This document shows, piece after piece, positions 1 to 20,700 of a stretch of DNA of 64,000 nt; position 1 is the stretch's first letter, and each line of letters opens with the position of its first letter. Position numbers and translations under genes: made by a program. Source of the DNA: Actinokineospora inagensis DSM 44258 (lineage in GTDB: Bacteria > Actinomycetota > Actinomycetes > Mycobacteriales > Pseudonocardiaceae); contig NZ_AXWW01000022.1 in assembly GCF_000482865.1 (NCBI RefSeq), positions 1 to 64,000 on the forward strand, written 5' to 3'. The notes beneath the pieces were generated by a model, which searched no databases, was not told the origin of the DNA, and saw only the letters and a program-made list of their open reading frames with translations.

Positions 1-214
1 CGACACCCGCGACGGTCGCGACACCCGCGACGGTCGCGACACCCGCGACGGTCGCGACACCCGCGACGGTCGCGACACCCGCGACGGTCGCGACAGCCAC
101 GACGGTCGCGATACCCGCGCCGCCAGCGATGCCCGCGAGACCCGCGACGGTCGCGAGACCCGCGACAGCCGCGGCGCCAGCGACACCCGCGACGGTCGCG
201 GCGCCAGCGGCATC
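1..214 (+). repeat. 18-bp in-frame tandem repeat inside PKS ketoreductase
   Basis: Units of 18 bp (gacacccgcgacggtcgc) start at 2, 20, 38, 56 and 74 as identical copies. A sixth unit at 92 is slightly altered, and degenerate units continue to about 214. Read in the PKS frame (codons beginning at 2, 5, 8 and so on) each unit encodes Asp-Thr-Arg-Asp-Gly-Arg. The array runs off the left edge, so its full length is unknown. It occupies the segment that in the other KRs of this window is only about 20 residues long. Confidence 0.95.
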
Positions 215-1348
215 CGGGTCGACGTCGTCGCCTGCGACCTGTCGGATCGGGCCGACGTTGCCCGCATGTTGGCCGAGCTGGATACCCCGGTCACCGCTGT
301 CATGCACACCGCGGGCATGGGCACGCTCGCGCCGCTGGAGTACACCAGCGTCTCTGACCTCGCCCACCTCATCACCGCCAAGGTCGCCGGTGCCCGCCAC
401 CTCGACGAACTCCTCGACCCCGACCAGGTGGACACCGTCGTCCACTTCTCGTCCATCGCCGCCGTCTGGGGGGTTGGCCGTCACGGTGGTTACGCCGCGG
501 GCAACGCCTACCTGGACGCCTTGGCCGAGCACCGGCGCAGCGAGGGCGCGCCGGTGCTGTCCATCGCCTGGGGCCCGTGGGACGGCGGTGGCATGGTCAC
601 CATGACCGCCGTCGAACCCATGCTGCGCCGCGGTGTCCCGCTCATCACACCAGGCCCGGCCATGGTCGCCCTGCGCCAGGCCCTCGACCACGCCGACAGC
701 TTCGTCGCCGCCGCCGAGGTCGACTGGTCCCGGTTCGTCCCAGCTTTCACCTCCCTGCGTCCCAGCCCGCTGCTCACCGAACTCCCCGAGGCCCGCGCCG
801 CCCTCCCCGCGGCGGCCCCGGCCGCCCCCGAGATCACCACCACCGGCTTCCGCGCCCGGCTGGCCCCGCTGCCCCCGGTGGAACGCGACCGCGCCTTCCT
901 CGACCTGGTCCGCGCGCACGCCGCCGTCGTCCTCGGCCACTCCACCCCGGACGCCATCGACCCCGACCGGGCCTTCCGCGAGTTCGGGTTCGACTCCCTC
1001 ACCGCGGTCGAGTTGCGCAACCGCCTCGCCACCGAGACCGGTCACGCGCTCCCCGCCACCCTCGTCTTCGACCACCCCACTCCGGTCGCCCTCGCGACCC
1101 ACCTGAACACCCGCACCTTCCCCACCGCCGACGAGGACCCGACCCCCACCGACCTCGACCAGGTCGAGCTGATCCTCACCACGCGCCCGCCGGACGACAT
1201 CACCCGCGTCCGACTGCTGATGCGCCTGGAGTCCCTGCTCGCCGCGCACCGCCCGGCCACCCCGACCACGGACCTGCTCGACCGCCTCGAATCCGCCACC
1301 ACGGACGAACTCTTCGACCTGGTCGAGAAAGACCTGGGCCTGACATGA
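1..1348 (+). CDS. Type I modular PKS, C-terminal end (KR-ACP-docking), partial
   Basis: This is the tail of a polyketide synthase whose start lies left of the window. The frame is open from position 2. After the DTRDGR repeat comes the KR core: VDVVACDL (218-241), the lysine in ITAKVAG, the catalytic Ser in FSSIAAVWG, and Tyr in GGYAAGNAYLDAL. There is no LDD motif. A Trp stands eight residues before the Tyr and a His three before it, which by the known KR fingerprints suggests an A2-type KR (L-hydroxyl, epimerised alpha carbon). An ACP with an intact GFDSL motif follows (Ser codon 995-997). The gene ends in a C-terminal docking segment (DELFDLVEKDLGLT) that should pair with the next PKS, 160 bp downstream. 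The ATG at 266 is internal. Whether the KR folds with the repeat in place is unknown. Confidence 0.93.
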   Translation, partial: DTRDGRDTRDGRDTRDGRDTRDGRDTRDGRDSHDGRDTRAASDARETRDGRETRDSRGASDTRDGRGASGIRVDVVACDLSDRADVARMLAELDTPVTAVMHTAGMGTLAPLEYTSVSDLAHLITAKVAGARHLDELLDPDQVDTVVHFSSIAAVWGVGRHGGYAAGNAYLDALAEHRRSEGAPVLSIAWGPWDGGGMVTMTAVEPMLRRGVPLITPGPAMVALRQALDHADSFVAAAEVDWSRFVPAFTSLRPSPLLTELPEARAALPAAAPAAPEITTTGFRARLAPLPPVERDRAFLDLVRAHAAVVLGHSTPDAIDPDRAFREFGFDSLTAVELRNRLATETGHALPATLVFDHPTPVALATHLNTRTFPTADEDPTPTDLDQVELILTTRPPDDITRVRLLMRLESLLAAHRPATPTTDLLDRLESATTDELFDLVEKDLGLT

Positions 1349-1417
1349 CCCGGCAGCCCACCCCGCCGCGCGGCGGGCCCCTGCCCACCGCGCGCCACCC
1401 GTCCGCGCCCATCCCTA

Positions 1418-1430
1418 GTCCACTGTGGAC
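1418..1430. promoter_or_regulatory. GTCCAC-T-GTGGAC palindrome upstream of second PKS
   Basis: A perfect 13-bp palindrome sits in the 160-bp gap between the first and second PKS genes, about 80 bp before the start codon at 1509. It could be an operator. However, the core CCAC(A/T)GTGG also recurs inside coding regions of this window, so it may be a genome-wide motif rather than a cluster-specific site. Confidence 0.35.
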
Positions 1431-1508
1431 GTCTGGCTCGACGAACACCAGAGCCGCTGACACCGACAGCCGGTTGCCAACCAGTGCCAACGACCGGGGA
1501 GGGCTGGG

Positions 1509-11495
<9,987 letters not shown>

Positions 11496-11664
11496 CACCC
11501 GCACCCCACTCGGCGCACCGCCTGCCCAGCACCCCACCCGAGCGGCTCTCCGCTTCGTTCGTCCCTCTCCCTTCGTTTGCCGTGGAGCTGCGCCTGGCGA
11601 CCAGTCTGCCCCTCCCACAAGACACTTCGGCGAAACATGTTGTGGCTGTGGGTATCCGACCGAC

Positions 11665-11685
11665 TTGTGGACAACTTGTCCACAA
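11665..11685. promoter_or_regulatory. 21-bp perfect palindrome (paired DnaA-box-like sites) between PKS genes
   Basis: Ten-base arms TTGTGGACAA and TTGTCCACAA flank a single C, in the 229-bp gap between the second and third PKS genes. Each arm contains TTGTCCACA, which matches the actinobacterial DnaA box, in inverted orientation. The same 9-mer (reverse form TTGTGGACA) occurs at 32255-32263 upstream of the 2,3-dehydratase promoter. This may be an operator for an internal promoter of the PKS operon or a DnaA-binding pair. Neither role is demonstrable from sequence. Confidence 0.5.
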
Positions 11686-11724
11686 TGCCAACTGTCTTCC
11701 ACAGCCCTCCGGAGTGGGTGCGCG

Positions 11725-14700
11725 ATGACTTCCACCGAGGACAAGCTCCGCGACTACCTGCGCCGGGTCACCACCGACCTGACCCAGGCGCGGCAGCGGC
11801 TCCGGCAGGTGGAGCGGGAACCCATCGCGATCATCGGTATGGCGTGCCGGTACCCGGGCGGAGTGGACGGCCCGGAGTCGTTGTGGCGCCTGGTGGATCA
11901 GGGCGTTGACGCGATCGGCGGGTTCCCGACCGACCGTGGGTGGGACCTGACGCTGTTCGAGCAGTCGACGGTCGAGTTCACCCGGGAGGGTGGCTTCCTC
12001 GACGGTGTCGCGGACTTCGACCCGTCGCTGTTCGGGATCTCTCCGAACGAGGCGCTTGGCATGGACCCGCAGCAGCGGCTCGTGCTGGAGACCTCTTGGG
12101 AAGCCATTGAGCGCGCGGGCATTGACCCTCTCTCGTTGCGCGGCAGCAAGACAGGTGTGTTCACCGGCGTCATGTACCACGAATACGCGGCCCGCGCGCT
12201 GGACATCCCCGAAGGAGTAGAAGGGTTCCTGGGCACGGGGAGCGCGGGCAGTGTGGTGTCCGGTCGGGTCGCGTACGCGCTCGGACTTGAGGGGCCTGCC
12301 GTCAGCGTGGACACCGCCTGCTCCAGCAGCCTCGTCGCGCTACACCTCGCGGCTCAAGCGTTGCGGCACGGCGAATGTGACCTCGCCTTGGCCGGCGGGG
12401 TATCGGTGATGGTCACCCCGAACACTTTCGTCGACTTCGGTATGTCTGGCGGTCTCGCCTCCGACGGGCGGTGCAAGTCGTTCTCCGCTGACGCTGACGG
12501 TGCCGGTTGGGCCGAGGGCGTCGGCATGCTGCTTGTAGCACGGTTATCCGACGCCGAACGCGACGGGCTTCCCGTACACGCCGTCTTACGCGGTAGCGCC
12601 GTCAACTCAGATGGGGCTTCCAGCGGTCTTACCGTCCCCAACGGCCCCTCACAGCAGCGTGTGATCCGCGCGGCACTGGCCAACGCAAGACTCAACCCGT
12701 CCGATGTCGATGTCGTTGAAGCGCACGGCACAGGCACCTCTCTCGGTGACCCCATCGAGGCGCAGGCCGTCTTGGCCACCTACGGGCAGGACCGCGCCGA
12801 ACCGCTGTGGCTGGGGTCGCTGAAGTCCAACATCGGCCACGCCCAGTCGGCGGCCGGTGTCGCCGGTGTGATCAAGATGGTGCAGGCGCTGCGGCACGAG
12901 ACGCTGCCCCGCACCCTGCACGTCGACGAACCGAGCCCGCACGTCGACTGGACCGCGGGCGCCGTCGAACTGCTGACCTCCGCCCGGCCTTGGCCACGTC
13001 GTGCCGAACCTCGTCGGGCCGGGGTGTCGTCGTTCGGGGTCAGCGGCACCAACGCGCACGTGATCATCGAGGAGTACCGGGGCGAACCCGCCGAACCCGC
13101 CGACCGGGCCGCGCCCGAAGTGCTGCCGTGGGTGGTTTCCGGCAAGACGGCCGAGGCGCTGCGTGGTCAGGCCGCCCGGTTGCGTGCACACGACGGTGAT
13201 CCTCTCGACATCGGCCGTTCGCTGATCACCTCTCGGGCGGCGCTCGACCACCGCGCTGTGGTCCTCGGCTCCACCCCGGAGGACTTCGCACGCGGTCTCG
13301 ACGGACTCGCCGAAGGCCGCGAGGTTCCCGGTGTTGTCGTCCGGACCGGGGATGTCGGTCAGGGTGGGGTCGTGTTCGTCTTCCCCGGCCAGGGCGCGCA
13401 GTGGCCGGGCATGGTCGTGTCACTGCTGGAGACCGAGCCGGTGTTCGCGTCCCGCGTCCAGGAGTGCGCCGTCGCGCTCGCCCCGTTCGTGGACTGGTCG
13501 CTGCTGGACGTGCTGCGCAGCGGCGACGAACTCGACCGAGTGGACGTCATCCAGCCGGTGCTGTGGGCGGTCATGGTCGGCATCGCCGCGCTGTGGCAGT
13601 CGGCGGGGGTGGTGCCTGCCGCCGTCGTCGGGCACTCGCAGGGCGAGATCGCGGCCGCCGTCGTGGCGGGCGCACTGTCGCTTGAGGACGGTGCCCGAGT
13701 CGTCGCACTCCGCAGCCGTGCGATCGCCGAGGTGCTGACCGCGGGCGGCATGGTGTCCCTCGCGCTCAGCGAGGCGGACGCGACCGAGCTGGCGCGGCGC
13801 TGGCCCGGTGTGTCCGTCGCCGCGATCAACGGTCCCACGTCGACGGTGGTCTCGGGAGACGCCACCGCGTTGGACGAACTGGTCGCGCACTGCGCGGCCG
13901 CCGAGATCCGCGCACGCCGGGTCCCCGTCGACTACGCCTCCCACTCCGCGCACGTTGACGCGCTCCGCGACCGACTGCTGACCGATCTCGCCCCGATCCG
14001 CCCACGCACCAGCGACATCCCGTTCCACTCGGCCGTCACCGCCGCCCGGTTCGACACCGCCGATCTCGACGCGGCCTACTGGTTCACCAACCTGCGCGAA
14101 CCCGTCCGGTTCGCCGCCGCCATCGAGCACCTGCTCAGCTCCGGCCGGTCGTTGTTCGTCGAGGTCAGCCCGCACCCGGTCCTCACCTACGGCCTGGGTG
14201 AGACAGTCGCCGCGACCGGTCTCACCGCCGCCGTCCTGGCCACCCTGCGCCGCGACGCGGGTGACTCCCGTCGTTGGCTGACCGCGCTCGCCGAGGCCCA
14301 CGTGCACGGCGTCACCGTCGACTGGCGCGCCCTGTTCGAACCTTGGGGCGGGACCCGCGTCGACCTGCCCACCTACGCGTTCCAGCGCAGGCGCTATTGG
14401 CTGCAGCCGCTGCGCACCACCGCCCTCCCTGTCACCGACACGTGGCGCTACGAGATGACTTGGCGCCCTGTCACCCTTCCCAGCGCTGTGCTTGCCGATC
14501 CTTGGTTGGTTGTCACCCGGGGCGCTCACCCACTCGCCGCCACGGTCGCGGCGCACCTTGACGCCGCGGTTCTCGACCTGGACGAGACCACTGACCTCAA
14601 GGCGCGGCTCGCCGAGACCGCCCCTGCCGGCGTGTTGTCGCTACTGGCCTTGGCCGAGGGCGGGACGACGGGCTTCCCGGCGGTGCCGCAAGGTTTCGCG

Positions 14701-17700
14701 GACACCATCGAACTGGTGCACGCTCTGCACGCGACTCGCCTTCAGGTCCCACTGTGGTGCGCGACCGTCGACCTGATCGCGCACCCGGTGCAGGCGCTGG
14801 TCGCCGGGCTTGGCCGGGTCGCTGCGCACGAATACCCCTGGTGGGGCGGGCTTCTCGACCTACCAGCCCAGCTCGACGGCCAAACCCTGGATCGCCTTGC
14901 GGCCGTGCTGGGCCAGCGGGACGAGGACCAGGTGCGGGTCCGACTGGACGGCGTGTTCGCCGCGCGGCTCCGCCCGGCACCGGCTCCGGTCGCCAACCGG
15001 CAGTGGAACCCGTCCGGCACCGTGTTGATCACCGGCGGCACCGGGGCGATCGGCACCCACGTCGCCCGCATGCTGGCCCGCGCGGGTGCCGAGCACCTGC
15101 TGCTGCTCAGCCGCCGTGGCCCGTCGGCGCCCGGTGCGCAGGCGTTCGCCGCCGAACTGACCGACCTGGGCGCCCGGGTCACCATCGTCGCCTGCGACCC
15201 GGCCGACCGCGCCGCGCTGGCGGCTGTGCTCGCGGAACACCCGCCCACCTCGGTTTTCCACGCCGCCGGTGTCGTCGACTCCAGCATCCTCGACTCCCTC
15301 ACCCTCGACCGGGTCGAACCCGCGCTGCGCGCCAAGGTCACCGCCGCGCTCAACCTGCACGAACTGACCGGCGACCTCGACGCCTTCGTCTTGTTCTCGT
15401 CCCTCGCCGGCGTGTTTGGCGCGGCGGGCGAGGGCAACTACGGCCCCGGCAACGCGTTCCTCGACGCGTTCGCCCAGTTCCGCCGCGCCCAGGGCCTCCC
15501 GGCGACGTCGATCGCTTGGGGTTCGTGGGCTGGCGCGGGCATGGCCGATGGCGACATCGGCGACGCCATGGCCCGCCACGGCGTCCCACGGATGGACCCC
15601 GCCCTGGCGCTGCGGGCCCTGCGGGCAGCCATCGACAACGACGACACGGCCGTCGCCATCGCCGACATCCGCTGGGACACCTTCGGCTGGTTCTTCACCG
15701 CCACCCGCCCCAGCCACCTGCTCGACGACCTCACCGGCCCGGCCGCCCCCGAGGACGAAGACGTCCCCCTCGCGCGACAGCTTGCGGGCACTTCGACCGC
15801 CGAACGGCACCGGGTGTTGCTCGACCTGGTTCGCGACCAGGTGTCCCTCGTCCTCGGCTACGAGTCGGGCACCGCTGTCGACCCCGGCCGCGCGTTCGGT
15901 GACCTCGGCCTCGCCTCGGCGGGCGCCGTCGAGCTGCGCAACCGGCTCACCCTTGCCACCGGCCTGCGCATCCCCGCGACCGTCGTGTTCGACCACCCCA
16001 CCCCGACCGCGCTCGCCCGCTTCCTCGGCGCCGAGATCGCCGCTGAGGCCCGCCAGGTTCCCGAGACCACCCAGCCTGCTCAGTCCATGCAGCCCGCGCT
16101 GGTGGCCGCGGTCGACGACGACCCGATTGTCATCGTCGGCATGAGCTGCCGTTTCCCGGGTGGCGTCCGGTCTCCCGAGGACCTGTGGGAGCTGGTTGTC
16201 AACGGTGTCGACGCGATGACCCCGTTCCCCGACGATCGCGGTTGGGACTTGGCGGCGCTGTACCACCCGGACCCGGACAACCCCGGCACCACCTACGCGC
16301 GCGAAGGCGGTTTCGTCGCCGACGCGACTGATTTCGACGCCGGCCTGTTCGGCATCTCCCCTCGTGAGGCTTTCGCGATGGACCCCCAGCAGCGGCTGCT
16401 GTTGGAGGCGTCGTGGGAACTGTTCGAGCGCGCGGGCATCGACCCGTTGTCGCTGCGCGGTTCCCGGACCGCCGTGTACGCCGGTACCGGCGGCCAGGAC
16501 TACATGAGCTTCCTGACCGCGTCCGGCAGTGAGGGCTACCTGGCCACCGGCGGCTCACCCAGCGTTGTCTCCGGCCGGGTCGCCTACGCGTTCGGCTTGG
16601 AGGGACCGGCCCTCACCGTCGACACCGCCTGCTCCAGCAGCCTGGTCGCCCTGCACCTCGCCGCGCACGCCCTCCGCGCGGGCGAATGCGACCTGGCCCT
16701 GGTCGGCGGGGTGACGGTGCTGTCCGGCCCCGGCATCTTCACCGAGTTCAGCCGCCAGCGCGGCATGTCCACCACCAGCCGCTGCCGCTCCTTCGCCGCC
16801 TCCGCCGACGGCGCCGGCTGGGGCGAGGGTGTCGGTGTGCTGCTGGTCGAACGCCTCTCCGACGCCCGCCGCAACAACCACGACGTCCTCGCCGTCGTCC
16901 GCGGCTCCGCCATCAACTCCGACGGTGCCTCCAACGGCCTCACCGCCCCCAACGGCCCCGCCCAACAACGGGTGATCCGCGCCGCCCTCGACTCCGCCGC
17001 CCTCACCCCCCTCGACGTGGACGCCGTAGAGGCCCACGGCACTGGTACCGCCCTCGGCGACCCGATCGAGGCCCAGGCGCTGCTGTCGGTCTACGGCCAG
17101 GACCGCCCGGAACCGCTGTGGCTGGGCTCGGTGAAGTCCAACATCGGCCACACCCAGGCCGCCGCCGGGGTCGCTGGCGTGATCAAGGCCGTGCTGGCCC
17201 TCCAGCACGCCACCCTCCCCGCCAGCCTGCACATCGACACCCCCACCCCCCACGTCGACTGGTCCACCGGCTCGGTCGCCCTGCTGACCTCCCCCCGCCC
17301 GTGGCCGGCCACCAACCACCCCCGCCGCATCGGCGTGTCCTCGTTCGGTATCAGCGGCACCAACGCCCACACCATCCTCGAACAGGCCCCACCCACCCAC
17401 CTCCCGACACCCACCGGTCCCGCCCCCACCCAGCCCGATGAGCGACGCAGTCCCGGAGGGCAAGGCAAGCCTGGAGGGCAGGGCAGCTCTGCTGGGCAAG
17501 GCGGCTCTCCAGGACCCGACAGCCTTGAAGACCTTGCCGAGCTCGGAGAATCCGGCCTTGCCGCACTCGGCAATCGCGGCGTACTTGGCAATCCAGCGAA
17601 GCTTGGTGGCCCTGAGGGGGTTGGTCGCCCCGAGGGACTTGGTGGATCCGAGGGGTCTAGTGGTTCTGATCGACTTGGTGGTCGCGACGGTCTTGGGAAC

Positions 17701-20700
17701 CTCGGCGGGCCGAGGGTGCTCGGAGCAGTCGGGCTCGGTGACTCCGGAACGCTTGTCAAGGGTGGAGAACCGCGCAGAGCGGGTGGCCGAGACGAGCCAG
17801 TGGAGGTTGACGAACTCCGGGCTGCTGGGCGAAGCAACCTGGACGGCAAGTCTGGTGAACCGGTGTCGGCGCTGCTCGGTGCGGTCGTCGGGTCAGTGGC
17901 GTCTCCTTTCGGGGGGCGAGGGGTGCCGTTGCCGCTGGTGTTCTCCGGGAACACGGGGGCGGCGTTGGATCGGCAGGTGGCGGCCGTGTCCGGCGTGCTG
18001 CTGGGCGGTGCCGGTGCTGCTGATGTGGCGTGGTCATTGGTCACGACCAGGGCGGCGTTGAGTCATCGAGCCGTGTTGGTCGGGGACCAGCGTGTGCAGG
18101 ACGTGGTTGCGCATGGGGGCCTGGCGTTTCTGTTCACGGGGCAGGGCGCGCAGCGGGTGGGTATGGGCGCCGAGCTCTACGACTCTTTCCCGGTCTTTGC
18201 GGAGGCGTTTGACGCGGTCTGTGCGCGGGTGGAGCTCGACCGGCCGTTGCGGGAGGCCATTGGTGACGAGGATGTTCACCAGACGGTCTATACGCAGGCG
18301 GGGTTGTTCGCGCTGCAGGTCGCGTTGTTCCGACTGCTGGAGTCCTGGGGAGTCGTACCCGATGTGCTGGTGGGCCACTCCATCGGCGAGTTGGCGGCTG
18401 CTCATGTCTCCGGGGTCCTTTCGCTTGATGACGCGTGTGTGTTGGTGGCGGCGCGGGGGAAGTTGATGCAAGCGCTGCCGGGTGGTGGCGCGATGGTGGC
18501 CGTGGAGGCCATCGAGGCGGATGTCGTGTTGAGGGCTGGTGTTGATCTCGCGGCCGTCAACGGTCCGCGAGCGGTGGTGGTGTCCGGCGACGCGGCCGCG
18601 GTGGGGGAGCAGGCGGCCAGGTGGCGGGATGAAGGGCGTCGGGTCAAGCGGCTGACCGTGTCGCACGCGTTCCACTCGCGGCGCATGGAGCCGATGCTTG
18701 CGGACTTCGCCCGGGTTGCCGAGACGCTGAACTACCACCCGCCGAAGATCCCGATTCTCACCACCTCCTCCGGTGCCGTTGACAGTCCTGACTATTGGGT
18801 CCGCCAGGTTCGCGAGACGGTTCGGTTCGCGGACGCGGTCGCCGCTTTGCCCGGGGTGACAACGGCTCTTGAGCTAGGTCCGGACGGGGTGCTCTCCGCC
18901 TTGGCCCAACAGATCACCCCGGACCTGGTGGCCGTGCCGACGCTTCGCCCGAACCGGGCTGAGGCGGTTGCTCTCGTCGCCGCGGTGGCTCGGTTGCACA
19001 CCCGGGGCGTTCCCGTTGACTGGCGGACGTACCTCAGGCCGTGGGGTGGGCGCCGGGTTGCCCTGCCGACCTATCCCTTCGAGCGTCAGCGTTACTGGCC
19101 GGACCCCACACCGGAGCCGTGGTTCTACCGGGTCGAGTGGCAGCCACTGGCCGCAGCGCCGGCCAGGATGTCCGGTCGGTGGCTGGTGCTCGGCGCACCG
19201 GAGATCGCGGCCGCGCTCGCTCAGGCAGGCGCCGAGGTGGACACCGTGGCTGATAAGCCCGGTGAGGACGACACGACCGACCTCGCGGGGGTTGTGGCCG
19301 TGGTCGACTCTGCGGCCGATGTCCCCGGACTGCTGCGGTTCGACGCGCCGGTGTGGTGTGTGACCCGGGGCGCGGTCTCGGTGGCCGGGGAGGGGTTGGC
19401 GCCGACGGCGGCCGGGGGGTGGGGTCTTGGTCGGGTGGTCGCGTTGGAGCACCCGGACCACTGGGGCGGTTTGATCGACATCGACACGATCGACGCCACG
19501 ACCGCGAAGAGTCTCGTGTGGACACTGAGCGCACGCGAGGACCAGGTCGCGATCCGGGCGAGTGGGGTGTTCGGCAGGCGGCTGCGTCGAGTCGAGCGGC
19601 CTCGGGCGAAGGCTGGAGTGAGGACTGGGCTCAATGCTGAGCTCAAGACTGCGGACATTGGTTCGTCTCCTTTCCCTTCCATTGAACCGAAAATCGGCGC
19701 CGCCGGGGGCGATTGCCTCCCATCGAGTGAACAGTCGGGTGCGGTGTTGATCACCGGCGGTACCGGCGCGCTGGGCGGGCATGTGGCTCGCTTGCTGCGA
19801 TCTCGTGGCGTGACCAGGCTGATCCTGGCCAGTCGCAGGGGTTCCGCCGCGCCAGGAGCGGACGAGTTGGCCGCGGAGACCGGCGCCGAGGTCGTGGCCT
19901 GTGATCTCACCGACCGGGTCGCGGTGGCCGAACTACTTGCCAGGCAAGCGATTTCGACCGTCATTCACGCTGCAGGTGTGCTCGACGACGGGCTCGTGGC
20001 CGGTCTGACCCCAGACCGGTTGGCGGTCGTGATCGCGGCTAAGGCCGGGTCTGCCGAGATCCTTGACGAGCTTTTACCTGACGAGGTCTCGTTCGTCGCT
20101 TTCACCTCACTGGCTGGGGTACTGGGCAATCCAGGCCAGGGCGCCTACGCCGCTGCCAACGCGCAAGTTGACGCTGTCGTGGAGCGGCGACGGTTACGTG
20201 GTGGGCGTGCTGTGTCGTTGGCCTGGGGTGCTTGGGCTGGCGCGGGAATGGCCGCCGCAGTCGCAGACCATCTTGCCCAGTCCGGTCTTAGACCGATGTC
20301 TGTGCCCCGCGCGCTCAAGGCTTTCACGGATGCCCTTAGCGGTGATTCGTCATACGTCATCGCCGATGTTGACTGGGATGTCCTCAGCCCCGCCTTCACC
20401 GCGGCTCGACCGAGTCCGTTGCTGACCGAGGTTGTCCACATCCCCGCACATCATCCACAGGCTCAGCGGCTGGCGGAACTCGCGCGCCCGGCCGACCGCG
20501 ATCTTGTCGCCGTTGTCCGGGAGTTGGCCGCGCGGGTGCTCGGGCACTCGGACACGACGGCGATCGAACCCGGCCGCCCCTTCCGCGACCTGGGCTTTGA
20601 TTCGTTGACCGGGCTGGAATTGCGCAATCTGCTCGCGACCGAGACCGGTGTGGCGTTGCCCGCCGGGTTGGTGTTCGACCACCCCACGCCGACCGCGCTC

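Noticed and set aside
1-214. CRISPR array
   Set aside because: The 18-bp units are contiguous with no spacers, and they lie in frame inside a coding sequence.
266-1348. Start codon ATG 266 as the beginning of a separate small PKS-like gene
   Set aside because: The same frame is open to the left edge and encodes VDVVACDL of the KR directly upstream, so 266 is an internal Met.
11665-11685. Replication origin based on paired DnaA-box-like sequences
   Set aside because: There are only two sites, inside a biosynthetic operon, with no dnaA/dnaN genes or AT-rich unwinding region.
17376-17930. Frameshift or inserted gene in the KS-AT linker of module 2
   Set aside because: The PKS frame is continuous through it. 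Frames on either strand give no protein I can recognise, so I treat it as an in-frame low-complexity linker.
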